From the NCBI GenBank assembly GCA_002007745.1, contig CP019882.1, positions 682,001-746,000 on the forward strand: DNA of 64,000 nucleotides. Reading direction: 5' to 3'. The position numbers were made by a program, and so were the translations under genes. Shown one piece after another: positions 8,663 through 20,733 of the stretch (positions are counted from its first letter, which is position 1; each line of letters starts with the position of its first letter). The notes beneath the pieces are model-generated. The model searched no databases, was not told the DNA's origin, and saw only the letters and a list, made by a program, of their open reading frames with translations. The DNA comes from Mycolicibacterium litorale. Its GTDB lineage: Bacteria; Actinomycetota; Actinomycetes; Mycobacteriales; Mycobacteriaceae.

Positions 8663-10000
8663 ATGCGCCCGCCCGCCCTGCCCGCACCCAAACCGTTCTC
8701 GGCCCTGTTCGGCGGCCTGTACGCGGCCGCCTACGGGCTGGGCGGCCAGCCGCTGGTCTACCGGGCCGTCGAGCGTCTCGGGCCGGTCGTCGCGCTACCG
8801 GTACTGGGGTTCGGGCCGGTCGTCGCAGTTGCCGACGCCGCACTGGCCAAAGAGGTGTTCAGCGCCAAACCCGACGTACTGCTCGGGGGCGAGGGCGTCG
8901 GACCGGCCGCGGCCATCTACGGCTCGGCGTCGATGTTCGTCCAGGAAGAGCCCGAACACCTGCGCCGGCGCCGGCTGCTGACACCGCCGCTGCACGGCAC
9001 CGCCCTGGACGGGTACGTGCCGGTGATCGAGGCTGCGACCCAGGCCGCGATGGCCACCTGGCCGGTCGGAACACCGATGCGGATGCTCGAAGCCGCCCGT
9101 GACCTGACCCTGGACGTGATCATCCAGGTGATGTTCGGGGTCGACGACCCCGCTGAGGTCGAGAGGCTCGGTGAGCCCTTCGACGAACTGCTCACCCTGG
9201 CGATCTCCGCGCAGACTCCGGTGCGCTACGCCTTACGCCGGGCCGGAGCGCTACGCGCCTGGGGCCGACTGGCCGCGGTCAACCGGCGAATCGACGAGAT
9301 CGTGTTCGGTCTGATCGCCGAGCGCCGGGCCGCGCCCGGGGCGGGTGGCGGCGTGCTGTCAATGTTGGCCGACGCCCGAACCGATGACGGAGAGGGATTG
9401 TCGGACAACGAGATTCGGGCCGATCTGATCACGCTGGTGCTGGCCGGGCACGAGACGACCGCGACAACGCTGGCGTGGCTGATCGATCTGTTGCTGCACC
9501 ATCCACCGGCGCTGGAGCTGGTGCGGGCCGAGGCGCGGTCCGGGGCGACGGCCTACACCGAGGCGGTGATCAACGAGACCCTGCGGTTGCGCCCACCCGC
9601 GCCGATCACCGGGCGGATGACCGCGGGCCGGTTCCAGCTCGGCGACTACACCCTGGAGCCGGGCACCCGGATCGTGCTGCTGCTCGACGTCGTCAACCGC
9701 GACCCGCACACCTATCCCGACCCCGACGAGTTCCGTCCGGAACGTTTCGTGGGGACGCGTCCGCACCCGTACGCCTGGATCCCGTTCGGTGGGGGAGTCA
9801 AGCGCTGCATCGGAGCCAGCTTCGCGATGTGTGAGCTGGTCACCGTGCTGCACACCATCCTGCGAGCGGGCCGGCTGGAGCCGGTCAGCCCACGGTTGGA
9901 GTGCCCACAGTCCGGGGCGACTCCGGTGCTGGTGCCCCGTAACGGCACCAGGGTGTACTTCTCTCACGACACCCGCAGCCAGCCCGTGGTGTGCCGATAG
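8663..10000 (+). CDS. cytochrome P450
   Basis: A 445-residue class I bacterial-type P450. The I-helix oxygen-activation motif AGHETTAT, the K-helix ExxR in ETLRLRPPAP, FRPERFVG and the haem-thiolate loop FGGGVKRCIGASFAM with the Cys ligand are all intact. The N-terminus is soluble. It is transcribed divergently from the M50 gene, 47 bases apart, and its end overlaps the end of the following minus-strand gene by 37 bases. It separates genes that I recall as adjacent in M. tuberculosis (Rv0358, Rv0359), so it looks like an insertion in that locus. The CYP135/138 group is a possible affiliation, not established here. Confidence 0.92.
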   Translation: MRPPALPAPKPFSALFGGLYAAAYGLGGQPLVYRAVERLGPVVALPVLGFGPVVAVADAALAKEVFSAKPDVLLGGEGVGPAAAIYGSASMFVQEEPEHLRRRRLLTPPLHGTALDGYVPVIEAATQAAMATWPVGTPMRMLEAARDLTLDVIIQVMFGVDDPAEVERLGEPFDELLTLAISAQTPVRYALRRAGALRAWGRLAAVNRRIDEIVFGLIAERRAAPGAGGGVLSMLADARTDDGEGLSDNEIRADLITLVLAGHETTATTLAWLIDLLLHHPPALELVRAEARSGATAYTEAVINETLRLRPPAPITGRMTAGRFQLGDYTLEPGTRIVLLLDVVNRDPHTYPDPDEFRPERFVGTRPHPYAWIPFGGGVKRCIGASFAMCELVTVLHTILRAGRLEPVSPRLECPQSGATPVLVPRNGTRVYFSHDTRSQPVVCR

Positions 10001-10575
10001 AGTGCCGCCCGCTTGACTTCGCGGTCGGCCGGCACACCGTCGCGGACCACGCGCGCGCCGGTCGTGCCCAGCTGGGCGGCCCGGCCGGTCAGCCAGCGGC
10101 GGCGGGTCCGACCGGTGAGCACTGTCGCCCGCAGGCCCGGCATCGTCCGGGTCGGCTCGATGCGCACCCCGGTCACCTCACCGTCGAACAGCACCTCGTC
10201 GTCGACGACCGCCTCGCCGTGAATCACCTGCCCGGCCCCGGGTGGCAGCCACAGCGCCGCGCTGACCACCACGGTGCCCGACTCATCTCGGATCAACGGA
10301 ACACGTTGTGCCACACCGATTCGCGCGCGCCGAGCGGCGCGCCACCCGGGCGCGTGGGCGACCTCGACGTCGAGCCGTTCGGTGCGCATCAGCCGGGTCA
10401 GCACCGCCGCCAGGTCGGCATCCGTGCCCACCACGACGGCACGGGACACCCCGTCGATCGCCGCGTCGATATCGGCGGGGCCGTCGACGTCGTGGACCCG
10501 GACAGAGGCCAGCGAGCGGGGCAGCCGGCGGCCGCTGAATCGCAACACGGCCATCTCGGTGTTGGTCAACGACAC
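9964..10575 (-). CDS. conserved mycobacterial hypothetical protein (Rv0358-like)
   Basis: A 203-residue protein without a domain I can name. It is soluble, Arg-rich and has no signal peptide. An N-terminal RFSGRRLPRSLASVRVHDVDG stretch and the repeated VVVGTDADLAAVLTRL region suggest an alpha/beta fold. Its position divergent from purA matches Rv0358, a conserved protein of unknown function. The GTG at 10575 is used; an ATG seven codons later is an alternative. It shares the 73-base divergent promoter region with purA. Confidence 0.75.
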   Translation of the reverse strand: MSLTNTEMAVLRFSGRRLPRSLASVRVHDVDGPADIDAAIDGVSRAVVVGTDADLAAVLTRLMRTERLDVEVAHAPGWRAARRARIGVAQRVPLIRDESGTVVVSAALWLPPGAGQVIHGEAVVDDEVLFDGEVTGVRIEPTRTMPGLRATVLTGRTRRRWLTGRAAQLGTTGARVVRDGVPADREVKRAALYRHTTGWLRVS

Positions 10576-10597
10576 TCCTCGTGCTGCGCTCCGATAG

Positions 10598-12576
<1,979 letters not shown>

Positions 12577-12595
12577 GATCTGTCACGATGGCGGC

Positions 12596-13273
12596 GTGTC
12601 AGATCGCTCGCCCGCACTGAAAAGCCTGACCACCCCGCGCGCTGCCGCGGCGGCCGGGGTGGTGTTCGCGCTCCTGTTCGGCGCCAACCTGATCCTGATC
12701 CGGTCGTCGTTGCCGGAAGGGGCGCAACCCGGATCTCAGTGGCTGGACGCAGCCAGCGGCAAGATGAAGATCGCCGCGATGTTGATGCCCTTCGCCGGGA
12801 TCGCCTTCCTGTGGTTCATCGGTGTGGTGCGCGACGGCCTCGGCCGGTTCGAGGACAAGTTCTTCGGCACCGTTTTCCTGGGCAGCGGCCTGTTGTTCCT
12901 GGCGATGATGTTCGCAACGAGCGCGATCGGCGCGGGTCTTTCGGCCAGTAACAGTGCCGTCGGATACGAGGCCCTCGGGCACAGTGAGGTGGCGGTCTTC
13001 GGCCAGATGGTGGTGCTGGCGCTGTCGAAGACCTATGCACTGCGGATGGCGGCGGTATTCATGATCTCGTTGGCGACGATCTGGCTGCGCACTCACCTGA
13101 TGCCGCGCTGGCTGGTGATCGTCAGTTACCTGCTGGCGGTGGCACTGCTGATCTCCAGCGACATCAGCATGTGGTTGACCCTTGGCTTTCCGATCTGGGT
13201 GTTCGTGGTGAGCATGCTGCTGCTGACCCGCGCCGGAATTTTCGAAGGCCACCGCGACGAGTTCGGCGACTGA
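12596..13273 (+). CDS. multi-pass membrane protein of unknown function
   Basis: A 225-residue protein with about six hydrophobic segments: near residues 15-35, 58-78, 90-112, 133-165, 170-190 and 193-212. A short charged loop (RDGLGRFEDKFFG) lies between the second and third. It starts with GTG 20 bases after the thioesterase gene and may share its transcript. I do not recognise the family. Confidence 0.65.
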   Translation: MSDRSPALKSLTTPRAAAAAGVVFALLFGANLILIRSSLPEGAQPGSQWLDAASGKMKIAAMLMPFAGIAFLWFIGVVRDGLGRFEDKFFGTVFLGSGLLFLAMMFATSAIGAGLSASNSAVGYEALGHSEVAVFGQMVVLALSKTYALRMAAVFMISLATIWLRTHLMPRWLVIVSYLLAVALLISSDISMWLTLGFPIWVFVVSMLLLTRAGIFEGHRDEFGD

Positions 13274-13289
13274 ATTCAGGCACTGACCC

Positions 13290-14494
13290 TCACCACGCCA
13301 CCGGCAGCGACTTCAGGCCGTAGATGAAATGGAACGACCTGAAATCGATCTCGTCGAACGGTTCCACGTGGGTCAGGGTCGGAAAACGTTGCAGCAGTGC
13401 AGGCAAGGCGATCCGCATCTCCATCCGCGCCAGTGGCGCACCCAGGCAGTGGTGGACTCCGTGTCCGAAGGCCTGATGCCCCACGGCTCCGCGACTGATG
13501 TCGAGGACGTCGGGCCGGTCGACGAACGCGGGGTCGCGGTTGCCCGACACCAGCGACGCCAGCACCAGGGCGCCGGCCGGGATGGTCACTCCGGCCACCT
13601 CGACCTCGGAGGTGGTGATCCGGGGGATCGCGTTGTGCACGACCGAGAGCCAGCGCAACAGCTCCTCCACGGCAGGACCGACGGCTTCCGGGTCGTCGCG
13701 CACGGCGGCGAGCTGGTCAGGGTGTCGCAGCAGGGCTAGTGTGCCCAGGCTGAGCATGTTCGACGTGGTCTCGTGGCCGGCGAGCAGCAGCAGTCCGGCT
13801 ATCCCGATCAGCTCGGCGTCGGTGAGCTCGCCACCGTGCTCGCGAACCAGCATGCCCAGCACGTTGTCACCCGGGCTACGCCGAGCTGCGGCCACGAGGG
13901 AACCCATGTACTCCCGGCCCTGTCGCTGCAACTCGAAGCGTTCGGGTATCGGGATGGACAGATCGAGCTGACGGGCGCTGCGCCGCTCGAAGTCCGCCCG
14001 GTCGCCGGGGGCACGCCGAGCAGCTCGCAGATCACCAGCGATGGGATGGGCAGCGCGAACTCGGCCACCAGGTCGGCGGGTGCACCGGTGCGCTCCAGCG
14101 CGTCGAGCCGGGCCGCGACGATCTCGGCGATGCGTGGCTCGAGTGCCTTCATCCGCCGTCCGGTGAACGAGCCGGTCAGCATCCGGCGCAATCTGGTGTG
14201 GTCCGGTGGGTCGAGTCCCAGCAGGTTGCCGGCGCGCGCGCTGGCCTGCTCGTCTTCGGGAAGTTGCGGCGCACCGGGAACCGTGAACCCGGGCGGGCGG
14301 CCATTGGCGAAGTGCTCGTGGTCGGCCAGCACGCTTTTGACGTCGTCGTGGCGGGTGACGAGATACACCTGCATGCCGAAGGCGTTGACGGTGGTACCCA
14401 CCCCGTCGGAGTCGCGGATGTCGCGGAGCTGCGGCGTTGGATCGAACCCGTTGCGCCGCATGTGCACTGGCGGCAGCGCGGGAGCATGTGTCAT
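13290..14494 (-). CDS. cytochrome P450, interrupted by a one-base frameshift
   Basis: The N-terminal part starts at 14494 (MTHAPALPPVHMRRNGFDP) and reads LLGLDPPDHTRLRRML and ICELLGVPP before leaving frame at the plus-strand G run 14007-14011. The C-terminal part continues in the next frame as GDRADFERRSARQLDL with AGHETTSN (I-helix), EELLR (ExxR) and FGHGVHHCLGAPLARME (haem Cys). One additional G in the run (G5 to G6) joins them into a normal protein of about 401 residues. The catalytic residues are all intact across the two pieces. It converges with the preceding membrane-protein gene and is 9 bases from the MMPL gene on the same strand, so they may be co-transcribed. Confidence 0.86.
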
Positions 14495-14503
14495 GACACG
14501 ACG

Positions 14504-16603
14504 TTACGCGTCGTGGGCGGCCTCGATCTCCTCGCGGGCGAATGCAGGCCACCAGATGCGGGGTCCGATCAGGGTGAACAGCGCCGGGATCACCACTGTG
14601 CGCACCACAAATGTGTCGAGCAGGATGCCCAAGCCGACGATGATGCCGAGCTGGGTCAGCACGATCAACGGCAGCACGCCGAGGACGGTGAACACCGCGG
14701 CGAGCACGATGCCGGCGCTGGTGATGACCGCCCCGGTGGCCGACACCGCCCGGACGATCCCGCCCCGGGTGCCGTGCTGCGGTGTCTCCTCGCGGGCGCG
14801 GGTGACCAGGAAGATGGTGTAGTCGACGCCCAGGGCCACCAGGAACAGGAACGCGAACAGCGGTGTGGTGTTGTCCAGCGCGGGGAAGCCGAGCAGGTGC
14901 ACGCTGACCCAGCCGCCAAGCCCCAGCGCCGCCATCGTGGACAGCACCGTTGCCGCCACCAGGACCAGCGGGGCCAGCGCGGCTCGCAGCAGGATGTAGA
15001 GCACCGCGAGTACGACGATCAGGATTGCGGGGATCACCACCCAGCGGTCGTGGATGGCCGCGTCCTTGGCGTCCAGCGCCTGCGCGTCGGACCCGCCGAC
15101 CATCGCACCGGGATCAGCTTTCTTCACCGAATCTCGCAGGGCAGCAACGGAGTCGAATGCCGACTGGGATGCGGGTGCGGCGTCGAGCACCACCTGCCAC
15201 TGGGTCAGGCCGTTGCCGGTCTGGCCGGCCGGGGTGACCGAGACGACACCCGGTGCGGTCTGCATCGCTTGGCTCAAAGCATCGGCTTTGTCGGTGCTGC
15301 CGATCACTCGGGTGGGATCGGTCAGGCCGCCGGGGAAGTGCCTCGACAGGGTCTGGTAGCCGGTGACGGAATCCGCACTCACCCGGAATTGGTCGATCTG
15401 GTTGAGCCCCACCGGGGTGGCGAGCAGACCCGTGGTCAGTACGGCCAGTGCGGCGATGGAGACCACCGCAACCCGGCCGGCGTGCCGGGACACCCAGTCC
15501 GCCACCCGATGCCAGGCGCCGGTTGTGGTGATCTCCTCGGCGTCGGGTCGAGGGATGAACGGCCAGAACAACTTCGGGCCGAACAGGGCAAGCAGCGGCG
15601 GCAGCACCAGCAACACGAAGACGGCGGCGACCACCAGGCCAGAGGCCGCCTGCACGCCCAGGCTGCGGGTGCTGGGCGAGGAGGCGAACAGCAGGGTGAG
15701 CAGGGCCAGCACCACGGTGGCGTTGCTCGCCACGATCGCCGGACCGGCGAAGCGCACCGCGGTGGCCAGGGCCTGGCGGTGGTGGGAGGTGCGGCGCAGC
15801 TCCTCGCGATAGCGCGAGATCAGCAGCAGCGCGTAGTTGGTGCCCGCGCCGAACACCAGCACGCTGGTGATGCCCGACGTCGACCCGTCGGCGGTCATCC
15901 CGCTGGCCTGGGCGATGGACGAGCCGAGCACCGCGGCCACCCGGTCGGCGAAGGCGATGACCAGTAGCGGCACCAGCCACAGCACCGGCGAGCGGTAGGT
16001 GATGATCAGCAGCAGTGCGACGACCGCGCCGGTGACCGCCAGCAGGGTGACGTTGGCCCCGGCGAACGCATTGGCGATGTCGGCCCCGAATGCGGGGCCG
16101 CCGGTGACGTTGGCCACGAGGTCGGCGGGCAAGCCGTCAGCGGCGGCCTGGCGCAAGGACTTGACCATGTCGTTGAGCGCGAATCCGGACAGTTTCGAGT
16201 CGACCGGAACGGGAGTCAGTGCGGCCTTGCCGTCCGTGGCGGCGATCACCGGGATCGGCGGGCCGCCGATCCCGGTGACGGCGAGCATGCGGCTGCGCGC
16301 GGCCTCTGCGGCGGCCAGGTCGGCCGAGCTGAGAGTGCCGCCGTCGTGGCGGGTCACGACCAGGATCACCGGGGCCTGATCGCCGCCGGGAAACTCCGTG
16401 AGCAGTGCGGTGACCTTGGCCGACTCGGCACTGGGCGGCAGCGCCACCGGCGATTGCTCAGCCGAGGAATTCTGCCCGGCAATCCCCATCAGCGCGCCCC
16501 CGATCACGAGGACGAGCAGAGCCAGCGCCCAGGAGAACCGGCCGCTGACCAGCCCGCCGATGCGATCCCAGACCGGTCGCTTGAGTTCTGCTCCACGGTG
16601 CAT
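14504..16603 (-). CDS. MMPL-family RND transporter
   Basis: A 699-residue transporter with two homologous halves. Each half has an N-terminal TM segment, an extracytoplasmic domain (about residues 40-180 and 390-510) and a bundle of five TM helices. FGAGTNYALLLISRYREEL and FLVALGVDYTIFLVTRAREE are the matching GxxxDY-type TM4 motifs that carry the proton-relay residues. Such proteins export lipids or drugs. The ATG at 16603 is preferred over one at 16639, since the upstream one would put the palindromic operator inside the gene. It is divergent from a MarR regulator. No MmpS partner is present. Confidence 0.9.
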   Translation of the reverse strand: MHRGAELKRPVWDRIGGLVSGRFSWALALLVLVIGGALMGIAGQNSSAEQSPVALPPSAESAKVTALLTEFPGGDQAPVILVVTRHDGGTLSSADLAAAEAARSRMLAVTGIGGPPIPVIAATDGKAALTPVPVDSKLSGFALNDMVKSLRQAAADGLPADLVANVTGGPAFGADIANAFAGANVTLLAVTGAVVALLLIITYRSPVLWLVPLLVIAFADRVAAVLGSSIAQASGMTADGSTSGITSVLVFGAGTNYALLLISRYREELRRTSHHRQALATAVRFAGPAIVASNATVVLALLTLLFASSPSTRSLGVQAASGLVVAAVFVLLVLPPLLALFGPKLFWPFIPRPDAEEITTTGAWHRVADWVSRHAGRVAVVSIAALAVLTTGLLATPVGLNQIDQFRVSADSVTGYQTLSRHFPGGLTDPTRVIGSTDKADALSQAMQTAPGVVSVTPAGQTGNGLTQWQVVLDAAPASQSAFDSVAALRDSVKKADPGAMVGGSDAQALDAKDAAIHDRWVVIPAILIVVLAVLYILLRAALAPLVLVAATVLSTMAALGLGGWVSVHLLGFPALDNTTPLFAFLFLVALGVDYTIFLVTRAREETPQHGTRGGIVRAVSATGAVITSAGIVLAAVFTVLGVLPLIVLTQLGIIVGLGILLDTFVVRTVVIPALFTLIGPRIWWPAFAREEIEAAHDA

Positions 16604-16618
16604 GACGCCAACAATAGC

Positions 16619-16631
16619 TTCAGTTACTGAA
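16619..16631. promoter_or_regulatory. palindromic operator candidate for the MarR regulator
   Basis: TTCAGTTACTGAA is a perfect 6-1-6 inverted repeat in the 61-base gap between the divergent MMPL transporter and MarR genes. MarR proteins usually bind such palindromes and repress both their own gene and the divergent transporter. An AT-rich stretch (ACTTAACAGATACTG) follows and could hold the promoter. Confidence 0.55.
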
Positions 16632-16664
16632 CATTTCATCTACTTAACAGATACTGTGGAGGGT

Positions 16665-17147
16665 ATGGACGAACCGGACCGGACCGCGCTGGAGTCCGCC
16701 GTCGTCGCCGATGTGCAGGCCCTGTCGGCCGAATCCGACCAGATCGGCCGGGTCTTCGCCGGCGCGCATGGGCTGTCGGCCAACGATTTCCGTGCCCTGG
16801 TCCACGTCATGGTCGCCGAGAACTCCGGGTTTCCGCTGACCGCCGGCGAACTGCGGGTCCGGATGGGGTTGTCCGGGGCGGCGATCACCTACCTGGTGGA
16901 ACGGATGATCGTCTCCGGTCATCTGCGCCGGGAGTCCGATCCGGCCGATCGTCGCAAGGTGATCCTGCGCTACGCCGACCACGGCATCGAGGTGGGTCGG
17001 GAGTTCTTCACCCCGCTGGCCACCCACACCCACCGCTCGATGGCCGATCTGCCGGATTCCGATCTCGCCGCCGCGCACCGGGTCTTCGCCGCCGTGCTGC
17101 AGGCGATGGCCGACTTCCGTGCGGATTTGTCGGCACCCCCTGGTTAA
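16665..17147 (+). CDS. MarR-family transcriptional regulator
   Basis: A 160-residue winged-helix regulator. The recognition region LTAGELRVRMGLSGAAITYLVERM is followed by the wing SDPADRRKVILRYADHG, where the DxRR motif of MarR proteins is present. It probably dimerises and controls the divergent MMPL transporter through the palindrome at 16619-16631. A GTGGAGG ribosome site precedes the ATG. Confidence 0.88.
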   Translation: MDEPDRTALESAVVADVQALSAESDQIGRVFAGAHGLSANDFRALVHVMVAENSGFPLTAGELRVRMGLSGAAITYLVERMIVSGHLRRESDPADRRKVILRYADHGIEVGREFFTPLATHTHRSMADLPDSDLAAAHRVFAAVLQAMADFRADLSAPPG

Positions 17148-17156
17148 GGTGGCGCG

Positions 17157-18281
<1,125 letters not shown>

Positions 18282-18302
18282 GCCCACCTATCCTTGGGCA
18301 TC

Positions 18303-19481
18303 ATGCGCGTGATGCTGGTGGGATCCGGTGAGCTCAGCCGCGAACTGGTGCTGGCCTTCCAGCGACTCGGTGCCGAGGTGGTCGCCGTCGACCGTTACGC
18401 CGACGCCCCGGCTCACGACGTGGCCGACGAGGCACTCGTGGTGAAGATGACCGACCCCGAGGAGTTGGCTGCCGCCATCGCCCGGGTCGAGCCGGCCTAC
18501 GTCGTGGTCGACACCAACGCGGTGGCCATCGATGCGTTGCGGGCGGCCGCGGAGAGCGGATCCACCCAGGTGGTGCCCGCCGTCTACGCCACCCAACTGA
18601 GCCTGGACCGGGAGGGCATGCGACGGTTGGCGGCCGACGAACTCGGCCTGCCGACCGCGCCGTTCTGGTTCGCCGGTTCGGTCGAGGAGCTGACCGCCGT
18701 CGCCGAGCACGCCGGATTCCCGCTGGTGGTCAAGCCGGTGATCGGGGTCCCCGGGCAGGGTCAGTCGGTGTTGCTGCGACCCGACGACGTCGAGCCGGCC
18801 TGGCAGCGTGCCGTGGCGGCCGGGGGCCGGGTGCCGCATAACCGGGTGCTGGCCGAGACGGTGGTCGAGATCGACTACGCGGTCACCCTGCTGACGGTGC
18901 GCACCGACGGCCCCGCCGGACCGGCGCTGCACTTCTGCGAACCGATCGGCCACCGCCAGATCGACGGCGGGGTGCTGGAGATCTGGCAGCCTCAGCAGAT
19001 GACCGTCGCCGCACTGGGCGCGGCGAAGTCGGTAGCCGCCCGGATCGTGCGGGCGCTGGGTGGCCGCGGTGTGTTCGGGGTGGAACTGCTGGTCCGCGGT
19101 GACGAGGTGTACTTCTCCGACGTCAGCGTGCGTCCCTACGACAGCGGGCTGGTCACCGTGGGCACTCAGCGGCTCTCGGAATTCGAGCTGCACGCCCGGG
19201 CCGTACTGGGACTGCCGGTCGACACCATCATGATCTCGCCCGGGGCCGCGGAGGTCACCTACGGCGGTGCTGACGAGGCGGGTGAGCGACCCGAGGCCAA
19301 CCCCGAGGTGCTGGCCGAGGCACTGGCCGTTCCGGAGAGCGACGTGCGGCTATTCGGCCGCCATGAGGGGGCGTCTCGGTTGCGGCTGGGGCTGGCGCTG
19401 GCCACCGGGCCTGACGTCACCATCGCCCGCGACCGGGTGCGCCAGGTCTCGACGGCGCTGCGCAGGCTGTGGCAGTCGTGA
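18303..19481 (+). CDS. purT: formate-dependent phosphoribosylglycinamide formyltransferase (GAR transformylase 2)
   Basis: A 392-residue ATP-grasp enzyme of the same length as E. coli PurT. GSGELSRELVLAFQRLGAEVVAVDRY at the N-terminus binds glycinamide ribonucleotide. PLVVKPVIGVPGQGQSVL and GVFGVELLVRGDEVYFSDVSVRPYDSG are ATP-grasp motifs with the metal ligands. It uses formate and ATP to formylate GAR in purine synthesis. A TTG three codons upstream is possible, but ATG 18303 fits the family. The stop overlaps the next start (GTGA). Confidence 0.95.
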   Translation: MRVMLVGSGELSRELVLAFQRLGAEVVAVDRYADAPAHDVADEALVVKMTDPEELAAAIARVEPAYVVVDTNAVAIDALRAAAESGSTQVVPAVYATQLSLDREGMRRLAADELGLPTAPFWFAGSVEELTAVAEHAGFPLVVKPVIGVPGQGQSVLLRPDDVEPAWQRAVAAGGRVPHNRVLAETVVEIDYAVTLLTVRTDGPAGPALHFCEPIGHRQIDGGVLEIWQPQQMTVAALGAAKSVAARIVRALGGRGVFGVELLVRGDEVYFSDVSVRPYDSGLVTVGTQRLSEFELHARAVLGLPVDTIMISPGAAEVTYGGADEAGERPEANPEVLAEALAVPESDVRLFGRHEGASRLRLGLALATGPDVTIARDRVRQVSTALRRLWQS

Positions 19482-19915
19482 CCGAGCCGGAACGCGACGG
19501 CTCCAGTCCGATGCCGATTTTGATCGCGCTGGGCGTTGCGATGCTGGTGCTCGTCGGGGTGGGGATCTCCTGGCTGGTCCGCGGGGACGGGATGAGCGAG
19601 GACGTGAAGGTGGGCCGTGCCGCGGTGGCCCAGAACGACGCCCTGCAGCGGGGCGACTACGCCGACTTCCGCAAGTACACCTGCCCCGCGCAGCAGGGCA
19701 CCGAGGCCGAAGTGCTTGCCGCGCAGCAGAAGTCGAAAGCCGCCCGGGGCGCCCGCTTCGTCGACGACGTCACCGGTGTCAGCATCGGCGGCGACCGGGC
19801 CACCGGGACGGTCGTCTACCACTTCGAACACGCGCCGGACACCAAGATCTCTACCCCGATGACCTTCGTCCGGCAGGGCGAGGACTGGACGGTGTGCTCG
19901 CCCGGTCCGGTCTAG
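19478..19915 (+). CDS. membrane-anchored small protein with NTF2-like domain
   Basis: A 145-residue protein with one TM segment (LIALGVAMLVLVGVGISWLV, about residues 13-32) and an external domain of about 100 residues (DALQRGDYADFRKYTC, VVYHFEHAPDTKISTPMTFV). The domain resembles the NTF2/lumazine-binding-like modules found in many mycobacterial exported proteins. The GTG overlaps the purT stop, implying coupled translation, but no functional link is evident. Confidence 0.7.
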   Translation: MTEPERDGSSPMPILIALGVAMLVLVGVGISWLVRGDGMSEDVKVGRAAVAQNDALQRGDYADFRKYTCPAQQGTEAEVLAAQQKSKAARGARFVDDVTGVSIGGDRATGTVVYHFEHAPDTKISTPMTFVRQGEDWTVCSPGPV

Positions 19916-19994
19916 GCGCTTCGGCGGCGGCCGGGGCTCGGTGCGTGCGGACTCCTCGAACCGATGGCCTCATGGGTGGCAACTCCCGACTGGG

Positions 19995-20495
19995 TCAGGA
20001 AATAGCTGCTTGGTCAGCCGTCGCCAATCCGTGCTCGAGGAGGTTGAAGATGGCGTCCAGGGCTTTGCGCGGTTCGGGTTCGTCGCCGACGAACTGCGGG
20101 ATCTCCAGCACGTAACGGGCGACCGCACGGGCCGTTACGTCGTCGGCCGGTTGACCCAATTCGGCGGCGATGGCCTCGGCAAGTGGCTTCTCGCAGCGAA
20201 TCCAGAGCTTGCGCGAATAGTCCCGCAGTGCCGGTGTGGCCATGATCAATTCGGTGCGCCGGACGAACGCTCGCGAGGGGCTTTCTACGAACGGCCCTCT
20301 GCCGGCCATGAATTCGCGCAGGGCGGTGAGCACTGAGGTGTGCGGTGGCCGATCCGAGACAGCGGCGAGCAGACTTTCTCGACGTTCCACACCGTCGTCG
20401 AACATCACGGCCGGCTTGCCGTCGGGGAAGTGCTTGAACAACGTGGGTACCGACACGTCGGCCTCGTCGGCGATGTCTTTGACGGACACCCGCAT
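19995..20495 (-). CDS. TetR-family regulator lacking its N-terminal helix
   Basis: About 166 residues beginning MRVSVKDIADEADVSVPTLFKHFPDGK, which is helix 2, the recognition helix and the following turn of a TetR DNA-binding domain. The ligand domain follows. Helix 1 (normally about 30 residues before this point) is not encoded in this frame: the open frame can extend 12 codons to 20531 but reads unrelated Arg/Gly-rich sequence, and I found no helix 1 in the other two frames. It is probably non-functional for DNA binding, or a decayed copy. Confidence 0.6.
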   Translation of the reverse strand: MRVSVKDIADEADVSVPTLFKHFPDGKPAVMFDDGVERRESLLAAVSDRPPHTSVLTALREFMAGRGPFVESPSRAFVRRTELIMATPALRDYSRKLWIRCEKPLAEAIAAELGQPADDVTARAVARYVLEIPQFVGDEPEPRKALDAIFNLLEHGLATADQAAIS

Positions 20496-20733
20496 ACCTC
20501 GGTGCCGACCTGACCTACACCCGTACCTCACGTGGATGGCGCATCCAGTCGATCGTCATCACGCCCGGAATGCGGATACCCGCCCCATCTCGTTGACCCG
20601 GACGGCAGAGCGGGATGACGGCGGGCAGTTGACATTGCTCCACGCCGAAATAGGGCCAACACCGCAGGCGGGGACAGGTGCGTTCGGCGGTCTTCGTTCG
20701 GCCGTCTCAGCCCGGTGTGGAAGACTCACGCAG

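Noticed and set aside
14198..15967. 589-codon open frame antisense to the MMPL transporter and P450
   Set aside because: Extremely His/Gln/Asp/Gly-biased translation, typical of the complement of a hydrophobic membrane-protein gene.
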